A program made the position numbers and the translations under genes. Below are positions 6,692 to 15,341 of a stretch of 64,000 nucleotides of DNA, piece after piece. The DNA comes from Mageeibacillus sp. UBA4314 (GTDB lineage: Bacteria > Bacillota > Clostridia > Saccharofermentanales > Saccharofermentanaceae), in the NCBI GenBank assembly GCA_002394605.1, contig DGUI01000033.1, positions 70,028-134,027 of the forward strand, read 5' to 3'. Under the pieces are notes generated by a model. It did not search any database and was not told the DNA's origin. It was given only the letters and a program-made list of their open reading frames with translations. Positions within the stretch are counted from its first letter, which is position 1; each line of letters starts with the position of its first letter.

Positions 6692-8269
6692 ATGGACGTT
6701 ACATCTTTGGTGATCAAGATCATTTTTGTGCTCGTTTTTTTCGCTGTGATGATCGTGATCGGTATTCTTACCCGTAAGAAGGCCAACAGTGTAGAAGGAT
6801 TCGTTTTGGGCGGAAGGTCGGCAGGACCGTGGCTTACTGCTTTCGGTTTTGGAACCTCGTATTTCTCCGCGGTCGTGTTTATCGGATATGCAGGACAGTT
6901 CGGCTGGAAATACGGTGTGTCATCGACTTGGATCGGTATCGGTAATGCAGTTATCGGATCGCTCCTTGCCTGGATAGTATTAGGCAGAAGGACAAGGGTC
7001 ATGACCAAGCATCTGAATTCCAAGACGATGCCTGAGTTCTTCGGTAAGAGATTCGACAGCAAGGCGCTCCGTATCGTAGCAGCACTTATCTCATTCGTAT
7101 TCCTTATCCCTTATACGTCATCTGTCTATAACGGTCTGTCCAGACTGTTCAACATGGCGTTTAACATCGACTACAAGATCTGTATCATCGTAATGGCTGC
7201 GCTGACATGCGTATATGTTATCCTCGGCGGTTACATGGCTACAGTCGTTAACGACTTCGTTCAGGGCATCATCATGCTCTTCGGCATCAGTGCGGTTATC
7301 TTTGCCGTGCTTCAGAACAACGGCGGCTTTATCAGTGCTCTTACGACACTGTCACAGTCTCCTTCTGATATTCCCGTAACTGAAGGAATGCAGGGTGCGT
7401 TTACTTCGTTCTTCGGGCCTGACCCGCTCAACCTATTAGGCGTTATTGTCCTGACTTCGCTCGGTACATGGGGACTTCCCCAGATGGTCGGAAAGTTCTA
7501 TGCGATCAAGGATGAGAAGTCCATCAAGGCCGGTACTGTCATATCAACGGTCTTCGCATTTATCGTTGCAGGCGGATGTTATTTCCTTGGTGGTTTTGCA
7601 AGGCTTTACAGCGGCAATCCCGAGATCTACAAGGAAGACGGCAGTGTCATGTTCGACTCGATCATCCCTACGATGCTCAAGAGCCTGCCTGATATCCTGA
7701 TCGGTATCGTTATCGTGCTCGTTCTCTCAGCTTCGATGTCCACATTGTCTTCGCTCGTGCTTACTTCGAGTTCCACAGTCACGCTCGATCTCATCGATCA
7801 GATCAAGCCCGGGAAGGAAGTCGACAAGGCTAAGAAGGAGAAGACACAGCTTATCACGATGCGTCTGCTCCTCGTATTCTTTATCATCGTATCTGTGCTC
7901 CTGTCACTTAACCCGCCGACGTTCATCGCTCAGCTCATGGGTTACTCATGGGGTGCACTTGCGGGAGCTTTCCTCGCACCGTTCCTCTGGGGACTTTACA
8001 GGAAGAAGACAACGAAGCTCTCAGTATGGGTCTGCTTCATCGCTGGTGTCGGCTTTACTGTTGCAAACATGATCTTCAAGTTCATCGCATCTCCGATCAA
8101 CGCAGGCGCGGTGACAATGGTCGCAGGTCTTATCATCGTTCCTGTCGTAAGCCTTATCACGCCTAAGCTTTCTTCTGAGAAAGTAGATGGGATCTTCGCT
8201 TGCTACGATGAGAAGGTAACGATCGAGAAGAAGTATTCACTTCCGGAGAACGCTCCTGAAGATGAGTAA
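6692..8269 (+). CDS. Sodium:solute symporter (SSS family)
   Basis: 525 residues with about 13 membrane helices. Seen: N-terminal helix then the family pattern KKANSVEGFVLGGRSAGPWLTAFGFGTSYFSAVVFIGYAGQ, GYMATVVNDFVQGIIM, and SASMSTLSSLVLTSSS, typical of SSS members such as PutP/PanF that couple Na+ entry to uptake of proline, pantothenate, acetate or other solutes. A charged tail follows the last helix. ATG 6692 is chosen since ggag (6680-6683) precedes it and the frame upstream lies in the terminator of the previous gene. Being next to an acyl-CoA ligase, a carboxylate substrate is a reasonable guess. Confidence 0.9.
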   Translation: MDVTSLVIKIIFVLVFFAVMIVIGILTRKKANSVEGFVLGGRSAGPWLTAFGFGTSYFSAVVFIGYAGQFGWKYGVSSTWIGIGNAVIGSLLAWIVLGRRTRVMTKHLNSKTMPEFFGKRFDSKALRIVAALISFVFLIPYTSSVYNGLSRLFNMAFNIDYKICIIVMAALTCVYVILGGYMATVVNDFVQGIIMLFGISAVIFAVLQNNGGFISALTTLSQSPSDIPVTEGMQGAFTSFFGPDPLNLLGVIVLTSLGTWGLPQMVGKFYAIKDEKSIKAGTVISTVFAFIVAGGCYFLGGFARLYSGNPEIYKEDGSVMFDSIIPTMLKSLPDILIGIVIVLVLSASMSTLSSLVLTSSSTVTLDLIDQIKPGKEVDKAKKEKTQLITMRLLLVFFIIVSVLLSLNPPTFIAQLMGYSWGALAGAFLAPFLWGLYRKKTTKLSVWVCFIAGVGFTVANMIFKFIASPINAGAVTMVAGLIIVPVVSLITPKLSSEKVDGIFACYDEKVTIEKKYSLPENAPEDE

Positions 8270-8385
8270 GTCCCGGCCTTTGCCGGAGATATTTCCGCAC
8301 GCAGACATAATCTGCAGCTTGGGTTCGTTTGAGTGTTTTCTTGTGTGACAAGCTCTATGCTGATCCCAAGGCAAAGATGAATAAT

Positions 8386-8428
8386 CAAAAAGGAGGCCGT
8401 CTCAAATTACGTTTTGAGACGGCCTCCT
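8386..8428 (-). terminator. Terminator of the ior-paaK-ACT operon
   Basis: Long perfect stem aggaggccgtctcaaa / ttttgagacggcctcct at 8391-8428. Read on the minus strand it is followed by TTTTT then gattattc. It lies 22 bases after the stop of the ACT-domain gene and also backs up the end of the symporter transcript. Confidence 0.85.
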
Positions 8429-8449
8429 GTTATTACTATCAATCAGTTA

Positions 8450-8872
8450 TTACTGAAGATCTTCCATGCCGAGAGTCTTGATGCCTGCGGCTCTGATGAT
8501 CGCTTCAGCTTTGCTGTTATCATCGGTCTTTACAGCGATAGGTGCTCCTGCTCCGTTGAGTGACAGACCATAGATATAGCTGATATTGATTCCGGCAGCA
8601 TGGATCATAGATACGACCTTGGCAAAGCTTCCGACAGCATCAGGAACGACAACGGCTATTACCTCATCGATACGTGCGGAGAAGCCTGCGTCCTTGAGGA
8701 GCTGCCTGGCTCTGTCGGGCTCTTTCGCCAGGAGGCGGAGGATACCGTACTCCATGGTGTCAGCCACGCAAGCGGAAACAAGGTCGATACCGCCCTGTGA
8801 CAGGATCTTCAGGACCTCATCAAGCCTGCCCTCGGAGTTCTCGAGAAAAACTGAAATCTGCTTTACGAACAT
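8450..8872 (-). CDS. Tandem ACT-domain protein
   Basis: 140 residues made of two ACT domains (about 3-68 and 71-135), each with the beta-alpha-beta pattern; the first starts VKQISVFLENSEGRLDEVLKIL. ACT domains bind amino acids as allosteric ligands. This small two-ACT form is regularly found beside paaK and iorAB in anaerobic Firmicutes and Archaea and is thought to sense aromatic or branched amino acids, possibly modulating the ligase. Last gene of the minus-strand operon, 17 bases after paaK, with ggaggtacc before ATG 8872. Confidence 0.9.
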   Translation of the reverse strand: MFVKQISVFLENSEGRLDEVLKILSQGGIDLVSACVADTMEYGILRLLAKEPDRARQLLKDAGFSARIDEVIAVVVPDAVGSFAKVVSMIHAAGINISYIYGLSLNGAGAPIAVKTDDNSKAEAIIRAAGIKTLGMEDLQ

Positions 8873-8889
8873 AATGGTACCTCCCTTAA

Positions 8890-10191
8890 TTATTGATAAA
8901 GCTTGCGCTTATCCGTAACGTGCTTGCTCTTGCCGTCGAAATGCTCCAAACCGTTAGGTTCAACGAGCTTGACCTTGGCATTGAGCCCTATTGCTGTCTT
9001 GAGCTTGTCATGGACAGCTTTGGACAGCTTCTCAAGGCTGGCGATCTCATCGGTGAAATAGTTCTCTGCGACTTCGACCTGTACCTCAAGAGTATCGTTA
9101 TTGTTGATACGGTCAACAACGAGCATGTAGTGAGGCGTTGTACCCTCGACTGTGAGAAGGGCAGCTTCGACCTGAGAAGGGAAGACGTTAACACCGCGGA
9201 TGATGAGCATGTCATCCGATCTGCCCTTGAAGCGCTGGATCCTTGCCATCGTACGGCCGCATTCACACTTATCATACTCAATCGATGTAAGATCCTTTGT
9301 CCTGTAACGGATAAGGGGCATTCCCTCCTTTGTAAGGTTGGTGATGACCAGCTCACCGTCAGAACCCTTGGGAAGCTGCTTCTGCGTAGCAGGATCGATG
9401 ATCTCGGGGAGGAAGTGATCTTCCCAGATGTGAAGTCCTTTATGGTATTCACAGTCGCAAGCGACACCGGGACCCATCATCTCTGTCAGACCATAGATAT
9501 CATGCGCTTTGATATGGAGCCTTGCCTCCATCTGGTCGCGCATCTCATCTGTCCAGGGCTCGGCACCACAGATAGCTGTCTTGAGCTTGATCTTATCGAT
9601 GAGGCCGGCCTTCTCCAGATCCTCTGCAACGTGCAGGAGATAGGAAGGGGTGCAGGCGATAGCTGTTACATCGCAGTCGATCATCATGTCGATGAGCTTC
9701 TGTGTATTGCCTGTTGACATGGGGAGTACCAATGCACCGAGGTACTCTGCTCCGTAATGTGCACCGAGACCGCCGGTGAACAGACCATAGCCATAGCCTA
9801 CCTGAATGATATCGTCCTTTGTTATGCCTGCCATCGCAAGACAGCGAGCTACACATTCAGCCCAGATCTCGATGTCACGCCTTGTGTATACCGCGACCTT
9901 GGGCTTGCCCGTTGTTCCGGATGATGCATGAACTCTGACCATTTCTGATCTGGGAACTGCAGCCAGTCCAAAAGGATAGGTATCCCTCAGATCTGCATAT
10001 GTGGTAAAAGGCAATTTGTCGAGATCCTCGATGCCCTTGATGTCACCGGGTTCGAGACCTGCTGCCTGCATCTTCTTGCGGTAATACTCAACGTTGTGAT
10101 ATACGCGGTTTACCTGTTTGACGAGCCTTGCACTCTGAAGTGCCTCGATCTCATCCCTTGACATACATTCTTTGGATTCATTCCAGATCAT
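8890..10191 (-). CDS. paaK: Phenylacetate-CoA ligase (PaaK-like)
   Basis: 433 residues, the usual length. Catalyses ATP-dependent conversion of phenylacetate or a similar aryl-acid to its CoA thioester (or the reverse, ATP-yielding direction after indolepyruvate oxidoreductase). Motifs: RVHASSGTTGKPKVAVYTRRD (phosphate-binding loop), DIYGLTEMMGPGVACDC, LIRYRTKD, GRSDDMLIIRGVNVFPSQVE and the C-terminal GKSKHVTDKRK. The start MIWNESKECMSRDEIEALQ matches family proteins; ggaggact precedes it. In the same operon as iorAB, so it most likely handles aryl-acyl-CoA made from aromatic amino acids. Confidence 0.93.
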   Translation of the reverse strand: MIWNESKECMSRDEIEALQSARLVKQVNRVYHNVEYYRKKMQAAGLEPGDIKGIEDLDKLPFTTYADLRDTYPFGLAAVPRSEMVRVHASSGTTGKPKVAVYTRRDIEIWAECVARCLAMAGITKDDIIQVGYGYGLFTGGLGAHYGAEYLGALVLPMSTGNTQKLIDMMIDCDVTAIACTPSYLLHVAEDLEKAGLIDKIKLKTAICGAEPWTDEMRDQMEARLHIKAHDIYGLTEMMGPGVACDCEYHKGLHIWEDHFLPEIIDPATQKQLPKGSDGELVITNLTKEGMPLIRYRTKDLTSIEYDKCECGRTMARIQRFKGRSDDMLIIRGVNVFPSQVEAALLTVEGTTPHYMLVVDRINNNDTLEVQVEVAENYFTDEIASLEKLSKAVHDKLKTAIGLNAKVKLVEPNGLEHFDGKSKHVTDKRKLYQ

Positions 10192-10211
10192 TTCCGTAGT
10201 CCTCCTGGTAT

Positions 10212-10622
10212 TTATTTGCGAGCCGTCTTAAAGCCGTTGATGATGATAAGAGCCAGTTCCTTGCCCTCCGTATCGAAGATCTTGACTTCGTAGAGGCAGA
10301 TGCTCCTTCCGTCCTTGACGATGTCTGCCCGGCAGGTCACCTTGCCGCCGTGCCAGGACCTAAGGAAATTCATCTGCGTTGCCTGAGTCACTGTAACCGT
10401 CTCAGAATCAAGGATACAGTTCTCTGCCACGGCGAAAGCAAAATCAGCCATCGTATAGTACACAGCGCCCATCAATCCTCCGACGGCATTAAGATGTCTG
10501 CCGTCAGGCTCTAACGATACGATACTGTGACCTTTATCTGCCTGCTCGATAACAATACCGGTGGCTTCGGTGGCATATTTGTCACCTTCAAAAAACTTCC
10601 TTACAGCTTCCAGATCAACCAT
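10212..10622 (-). CDS. PaaI-type hotdog thioesterase
   Basis: 136 residues, single hotdog fold. Seen: ATGIVIEQADKGHSIVSLEPDGRHLNAVGGLMGAVYYTMADFAFAVA, the PaaI/4HBT pattern with the HLNAxGGxxGxxxxxxxD helix. Such enzymes hydrolyse aryl- or acyl-CoA esters and often rescue CoA in phenylacetate pathways. ATG 10622 overlaps the iorB stop by 8 bases; a GTG two codons upstream (10628) is an alternative start. Lies between iorB and paaK in the operon. Confidence 0.85.
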   Translation of the reverse strand: MVDLEAVRKFFEGDKYATEATGIVIEQADKGHSIVSLEPDGRHLNAVGGLMGAVYYTMADFAFAVAENCILDSETVTVTQATQMNFLRSWHGGKVTCRADIVKDGRSICLYEVKIFDTEGKELALIIINGFKTARK

Positions 10623-11193
10623 TGGCACTTAACCCCATCTCGAAAGCTTTCCTGTTGAGCTCAAGGAACTTTGCAGGTACACAGGCTTCAACGGCCTTGA
10701 CCCACTCATCCTTGCTGATCTCTTCAACATATTTGGAGAAGACACCCATGAGGACGATGTTAGTTGCCTTGGATGATCCTGCCTGCTCGGCAATGGAGAG
10801 AGCATCGATGGCATCTACCTTGGCGCCGGCTGCTTCCATCTTGCCGATGAGTCCCTCAGGGTATTCCGCAGTGCCTGCGATGACAGGCATGGGGTCGATC
10901 TGCTGTGAGTTCGTTACGATCTGTCCGCCGGGCTTGAGAAATTCAACATATCTTGCAGCTTCAAGGAGCTCAAAAGAGATGATATAGTCAGCTTCGCCTT
11001 TATCAATTATCGGGGAATTTACCTTATCACCGTATTTTACATATGTTACTACGCTTCCGCCTCTCTGGCTCATGCCATGAACCTCCGAGACCTTAACGTC
11101 ATATCCTTTGTCCATTGCGGCTCTTCCCAATATCTTGCTGGCGAGGAGGGAACCCTGACCTCCGACGCCTACGATCATAATACTTGTTACCAT
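10615..11193 (-). CDS. iorB: Indolepyruvate:ferredoxin oxidoreductase, beta subunit
   Basis: 192 residues of the gamma-type 2-oxoacid oxidoreductase fold. Starts MVTSIMIVGVGGQGSLLASKILGRAA and contains SEVHGMSQRGGSVVTYVKYG, hallmark of IorB. With IorA it oxidatively decarboxylates aryl pyruvates (from Trp, Tyr, Phe transamination) to aryl-acetyl-CoA while reducing ferredoxin. ATG 11193 overlaps the iorA stop (ATGGTAA, 7 bases) and follows ggagagg, so longer upstream starts in this frame are rejected. Confidence 0.95.
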   Translation of the reverse strand: MVTSIMIVGVGGQGSLLASKILGRAAMDKGYDVKVSEVHGMSQRGGSVVTYVKYGDKVNSPIIDKGEADYIISFELLEAARYVEFLKPGGQIVTNSQQIDPMPVIAGTAEYPEGLIGKMEAAGAKVDAIDALSIAEQAGSSKATNIVLMGVFSKYVEEISKDEWVKAVEACVPAKFLELNRKAFEMGLSANG

Positions 11194-12941
11194 GTTATTG
11201 CCTCTCCTTCCAAAGTCTCGAAAGCTCCGAACTTGCACAATTCACTGCATACCTTGCAGCCGAAGCACTGTGTGGCATCTACCTTGGCGTGTCCGTCCTT
11301 GAAAGAGATGGCGGGACAGCCGAGCTTCATGCACGCCTTACAGGACTTGCACTTGTCGGGATTGACCTTGATCGCAGGCTGTCTCTTGACCTGCTTTAAG
11401 AGTGCGCAGGGCCTTCTGGAGATGATGACTGAAGGTTCTTCTGCAGCAAGTTCCTCCTTAACGGCCTGTTCAGCCTCCGCGAGGTTATAAGGATCAACTA
11501 CTCTTACCCTGTTGATACCCATCGCGCGGCAGAGTGCTTCAAGATCGATCTTGCCGGCCGGGTCGCCTCTGAGGTTATATCCGGTCGTAGGATTCTGCTG
11601 GTGGCCTGTCATGCCTGTGATGGAGTTATCAAGGATGATGACAGTTGAATTAGTCTGGTTATATGCGATGTTGGCAAGACCTGTCATGCCTGAATGCATG
11701 AAAGTGGAGTCGCCGATCACGGCTACCGTCTTCTTCTCGGAGTCAGCGCCTAACGCCTTGTTGAACCCGTGAAGGGAACTGATGGATGCACCCATACACT
11801 CTGTCGTATCAATGGCACAGAGCGGCGGAGTAGCACCAAGTGTATAGCATCCGATATCACCTAATACAGTGATCTTATTCTTGGACAGGACATAGAACAT
11901 ACCTCTGTGAGGGCAGCCTGCGCACATTGCCGGAGGTCTTCCGGGAAGACCGTCGATACCCTTGCATGAGGGCTTGGCGGGCTGTCCGAGGCTTGTGGCG
12001 ATAAGTCCCTGTGAGAACTCATCGATAAGAGGGAAGATGTCCTTGCCTGTAACTTCAAGTCCTAATGACCTGCAGTGTGTCTCAATGATGGGATCTAACT
12101 CTTCTACCACTACAAGCTTACCGACCTTTGCAGCAAAGTCAGTGATCTTCTTTACGGGAAGCGGGTTGATAAGGCCGATCTTCAATACGGGATACTTATC
12201 ACCGAATACTTCCTTAACGTACTGGTATGATGTCGAAGAAGTGATGAAGCCCATTGACATGTCAGATCCTTCATCGATGCGGTTGATGGGATCTTCTTCA
12301 GCAAATGCAATGAGCTTCCTTGTCCTCTCCTCAACGATGGGGTGACGCTTCTTTGCGTTTGCAGGTACCATTACATATTTGCCTGCATCCTTAACATAAG
12401 GCTTCACGGGCACTTCGACTCTCTCTCCGGTCTCTACAACGGACTGGGAGTGAGCAACTCTCGTGCACATCTTGATGAGCACGGGTGTATCGTACTGCTC
12501 GGATATCTCATAAGCTTTGATAACAAAGTCCTTGGCTTCCTGTGAATCAGAGGGTTCGAGCATAGGCATCTTGGCTGCGATTGCATAATGCCTTGAATCC
12601 TGTTCGTTCTGTGAGGAATGCATTCCGGGGTCATCTGCAACGAGGATTACCATTCCTGCATTAACACCAGTGTAGCTGATGGTAAAGAGGGGATCGGCTG
12701 CAACGTTAAGTCCGACATGCTTCATGGCACAGTAAGATCTCTTACCGGCTCTGCTCGCACCGAAAGCGGTCTCCATGGCGACCTTCTCGTTAGGCGCCCA
12801 TTCACAGTAGATCTCGTCGTACTTGGCAGCTTCCTCTGTCGTCTCAGTACTCGGAGTGCCGGGGTAGGAACTTGCGACTGCTACGCCGGCCTCATAAAGG
12901 CCTCTGGCAATCGCTTTGTTTCCAAGCATCAATTCTTTCAT
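11187..12941 (-). CDS. iorA: Indolepyruvate:ferredoxin oxidoreductase, alpha subunit
   Basis: 584 residues. N-terminal pyrimidine-binding part (MLGNKAIARGLYEAGVAVASSYPGTPSTE), central TPP-binding domain with GDIGCYTLGATPPL and GDSTFMHSGMTGLANIAYNQ, and a C-terminal ferredoxin-like domain with two 4Fe-4S motifs (CKSCKACMKLGCP and CFGCKVCSELC, the first slightly atypical). First gene of the operon iorA-iorB-thioesterase-paaK-ACT. Oxygen-sensitive ferredoxin-linked enzyme, supporting an anaerobic amino-acid fermenter. ggag precedes ATG 12941. Confidence 0.96.
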   Translation of the reverse strand: MKELMLGNKAIARGLYEAGVAVASSYPGTPSTETTEEAAKYDEIYCEWAPNEKVAMETAFGASRAGKRSYCAMKHVGLNVAADPLFTISYTGVNAGMVILVADDPGMHSSQNEQDSRHYAIAAKMPMLEPSDSQEAKDFVIKAYEISEQYDTPVLIKMCTRVAHSQSVVETGERVEVPVKPYVKDAGKYVMVPANAKKRHPIVEERTRKLIAFAEEDPINRIDEGSDMSMGFITSSTSYQYVKEVFGDKYPVLKIGLINPLPVKKITDFAAKVGKLVVVEELDPIIETHCRSLGLEVTGKDIFPLIDEFSQGLIATSLGQPAKPSCKGIDGLPGRPPAMCAGCPHRGMFYVLSKNKITVLGDIGCYTLGATPPLCAIDTTECMGASISSLHGFNKALGADSEKKTVAVIGDSTFMHSGMTGLANIAYNQTNSTVIILDNSITGMTGHQQNPTTGYNLRGDPAGKIDLEALCRAMGINRVRVVDPYNLAEAEQAVKEELAAEEPSVIISRRPCALLKQVKRQPAIKVNPDKCKSCKACMKLGCPAISFKDGHAKVDATQCFGCKVCSELCKFGAFETLEGEAITW

Positions 12942-13024
12942 ATTTACATCTCCTGCAGATCCTTCTGTTAACGGATCTGACTTGTTATTCTTGATCCGCC
13001 GTATAGAGAGGCAGACTAATAGAT

Positions 13025-13033
13025 ATTATAACA
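13025..13033 (-). promoter_or_regulatory. Extended -10 promoter of the iorA operon
   Basis: Minus strand TGT-TATAAT (hexamer 13030-13025), predicted start near 13018, giving a ~77-nt leader. The leader holds an inverted repeat cagatcc (12956-12962) / ggatctg (12973-12979), a small hairpin of unknown role. Confidence 0.6.
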
Positions 13034-13131
13034 CGCGTGTATCTTCTTTTATAGGCGGAGACTTACCGAACTGGCTCGTATTCGTACATTGAAATTAACC
13101 ATTTTGAACTGATTTCCCATGCGGTTATATT

Positions 13132-13140
13132 TGGTATAAT
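13132..13140 (+). promoter_or_regulatory. Extended -10 promoter with +1 at the start codon
   Basis: TGG-TATAAT; hexamer 13135-13140. Counting the hexamer end as -7, +1 falls on 13147, the A of the ATG of the next gene. No Shine-Dalgarno fits in between, so the mRNA should be leaderless. Confidence 0.6.
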
Positions 13141-13146
13141 ATCCTT

Positions 13147-13707
13147 ATGAGGATCAAAAAAGTCAATGCGGCCGTATCATTCTTTTCCTGCCTGGGCCTT
13201 ACAGCTCATGTTATATACAATGCGGTCGCTTATATCATCTTCTACTATAACCCCGTACTGTCTAAGATCTTGGGATTTGGTGTTATGGGACTTATATGTA
13301 TCCATGCATGTCTGTCAATTATCATCGTGGCTTCATCGTATGATTCTGCCAGGATCCGCTATAAGAGGCTCAACATGAGAACCCTGTTCCAGCGCATAAC
13401 GGCGGTGATGATGCTGTTATTGCTTCCGCTGCATATATTCAATTTCGATCTGATCAGCAAGACGGGCGGAGGGTATGTATTCTGGCTGCTGGGATCAGTT
13501 CAGGTATTGTTCTATGCCGCTGTCATGTATCATATGGCGTTATCATTTAGCAATGCCCTGGTAACATTGGGTCTTCTTGAAAGTGTACGCAAGAAGAAGG
13601 TAATAGACACCGTGTTGCTCGTTACCGCTTCGATAATGTTCATTGCCATGGGGATCATCGTATTAACGACCCAATACAAGATGATGTCTGCAACGGGAGG
13701 TACATAA
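13147..13707 (+). CDS. Succinate dehydrogenase/fumarate reductase-type membrane anchor (cytochrome b-like)
   Basis: 186 residues with about five membrane helices. Histidines in or next to helices (His21, His53 in CIHACLS, His96 in LLPLHIFNF, His128 in VMYHMALSFSNAL) could ligate heme, as in the di-heme SdhC/FrdC anchors. The gene order anchor-flavoprotein-iron-sulfur equals sdhCAB of Bacillus. The stop overlaps the flavoprotein start by one base. Sequence similarity to named SdhC is not obvious by eye, so the call rests on context and topology. Predicted leaderless (see promoter). Confidence 0.72.
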   Translation: MRIKKVNAAVSFFSCLGLTAHVIYNAVAYIIFYYNPVLSKILGFGVMGLICIHACLSIIIVASSYDSARIRYKRLNMRTLFQRITAVMMLLLLPLHIFNFDLISKTGGGYVFWLLGSVQVLFYAAVMYHMALSFSNALVTLGLLESVRKKKVIDTVLLVTASIMFIAMGIIVLTTQYKMMSATGGT

Positions 13708-15341
13708 TGAAGAGAGTATTGATCGTTGGCAGCGGAATAGCAGGACTCAGCTGTGCGATAGAATGCGCTTCCATGGGAATGGAAGCTGTACTGGTATCTC
13801 CTTTCCCGTCAGAACGGGCACAGTCTGTCCTTGCTGCAGGCGGCATCAATGCGGTGATGGATGATATGGGAGAAGACAGCATTGAATGCCATATCGAAGA
13901 TACGCTCAGGGGCGGATGTAATATAGCCGGCAAGACCTCTGTAACAGGTCTGTGCAGCGATGCTCCGGAGATCATAAGATGGCTGGAGAAGCTGGGAACG
14001 GTGTTTACGATCGACGCAGACGGTAATGTATCGAAGAGAGCTTTCGGCGGGCAGACTCACAAGAGGACACGTTACTGCGGTGCTGCAACCGGCAAGCAGA
14101 TCGTCACGGCACTGGTGATGGAAGCCAGACGGTATGAAGGCAAAGGACTCATCAAGAGACGTTTGTGGATGGATTTCTATAAGGCGCTAGTAAGGAACGG
14201 CAGGTGCTATGGTGCCATATTCTACAATGAGGCAACGGCAGACCTTGAGATAATAAGAGCTGATCATGTTGTGATCGCAACAGGCGGCCAGAATGCGCTG
14301 TTCGGCAAGACTACCGGTTCCACTCTGTGTGACGGGTATGCTCAGGGAAAGCTGTTCATGCAGGGAGTAGAACTTAAGAACCTGGAGTTTATCCAGTATC
14401 ATCCCACAACTATCGAGACGGCACAGAAGAGGCTTCTTGTATCTGAAGCTGTCAGAGGGGAAGGAGGCCGTCTTTATTATCTTGAGGATAATGAGAGAGT
14501 CTACTTCATGGAGGAACTGTATGGGCAGAGAGGCAACCTCATGCCGAGGGACATCGTATCCAAAGCCATAGCTGATACGGGCAGGGATGTATATCTCGAT
14601 ATATCATTCCTGGGGAGAGAGGAGATCCTTAAGAGGATCCCCGAGGTCTACGATCTGTGCCTGAAGTACAAGGGTATCGATATTACAAGGGAGAGTATCC
14701 CTGTTGCGCCTTCGATACATTTCTTCATGGGCGGGATCGCCGTCGATAATGATCACAGGACGAACATTAATGATCTGTATGCGGTCGGGGAATGCGCCTC
14801 GATCTATCATGGTGCCAACAGGCTCGGAGGTAATTCCCTGCTTGCAGCGATCCATGGTGCAAGGGTTGCGGCAGCTCATATGAATAAAGCTCCTTCAAAG
14901 TCATCTGATGATATCCTTTTTGATGATGAACTTGAAGAAGAACGCAAGGTGCTTGATAAGCAGAGACAGTCCGAGAGTGTTTTCCCCGTCGTGTACATAA
15001 GAGATATGCTCGCCAGGACCATGAATGAGGATCTCGGGATCGTACGAAGCGAAAAGGGTCTTAAGAACGGGATCAGCGATGTGGATTACTATCTGTCCAT
15101 AGCAGACAAGATCAGGTTTGATAATTCGGAGATGGCTTTCCTCGGATTCTCACTTAAAGCGATGCTTACATTGGCAAAAGCAGTTCTCAAATGTGCACTT
15201 TTCCGAACTGAGAGCAGAGGTGCACACATAAGGCGGGATCATCCTGATATAGATGATAAGTGGGCACATCCTACCATCATCTCTTATGACAACGGTGAAT
15301 ATAACACCAGGCTTGATTTGGAGAAAAGATATGAGAGTTAA
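13707..15341 (+). CDS. frdA: Fumarate reductase/succinate dehydrogenase flavoprotein subunit
   Basis: 544 residues. FAD fold with GSGIAGLS (8-15), AAGGINAVMDD, histidine for covalent FAD region GGQTHKRTRYCG, QYHPTTIE, active-site arginine in LMPRDIVSKAI, and the C-terminal GANRLGGNSLLAAIHGARVAA. Interconverts fumarate and succinate; in an anaerobe most likely reduces fumarate as electron sink. Somewhat shorter than usual SdhA (570-600); L-aspartate oxidase was considered but the GGNSLL motif, membrane anchor and Fe-S partner favour Frd/Sdh. Overlaps the iron-sulfur gene by 11 bases. Confidence 0.92.
   Translation: MKRVLIVGSGIAGLSCAIECASMGMEAVLVSPFPSERAQSVLAAGGINAVMDDMGEDSIECHIEDTLRGGCNIAGKTSVTGLCSDAPEIIRWLEKLGTVFTIDADGNVSKRAFGGQTHKRTRYCGAATGKQIVTALVMEARRYEGKGLIKRRLWMDFYKALVRNGRCYGAIFYNEATADLEIIRADHVVIATGGQNALFGKTTGSTLCDGYAQGKLFMQGVELKNLEFIQYHPTTIETAQKRLLVSEAVRGEGGRLYYLEDNERVYFMEELYGQRGNLMPRDIVSKAIADTGRDVYLDISFLGREEILKRIPEVYDLCLKYKGIDITRESIPVAPSIHFFMGGIAVDNDHRTNINDLYAVGECASIYHGANRLGGNSLLAAIHGARVAAAHMNKAPSKSSDDILFDDELEEERKVLDKQRQSESVFPVVYIRDMLARTMNEDLGIVRSEKGLKNGISDVDYYLSIADKIRFDNSEMAFLGFSLKAMLTLAKAVLKCALFRTESRGAHIRRDHPDIDDKWAHPTIISYDNGEYNTRLDLEKRYES

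Noticed and set aside
8893..9717. 274-residue plus-strand ORF opposite paaK
   Set aside because: It is a mirror frame of a clear PaaK gene, without ribosome site or own family features.
13707..15341. L-aspartate oxidase (NadB) as identity of the flavoprotein
   Set aside because: Neighbouring anchor and iron-sulfur subunits and the GGNSLL motif fit fumarate reductase/succinate dehydrogenase; no nadA or nadC is adjacent.
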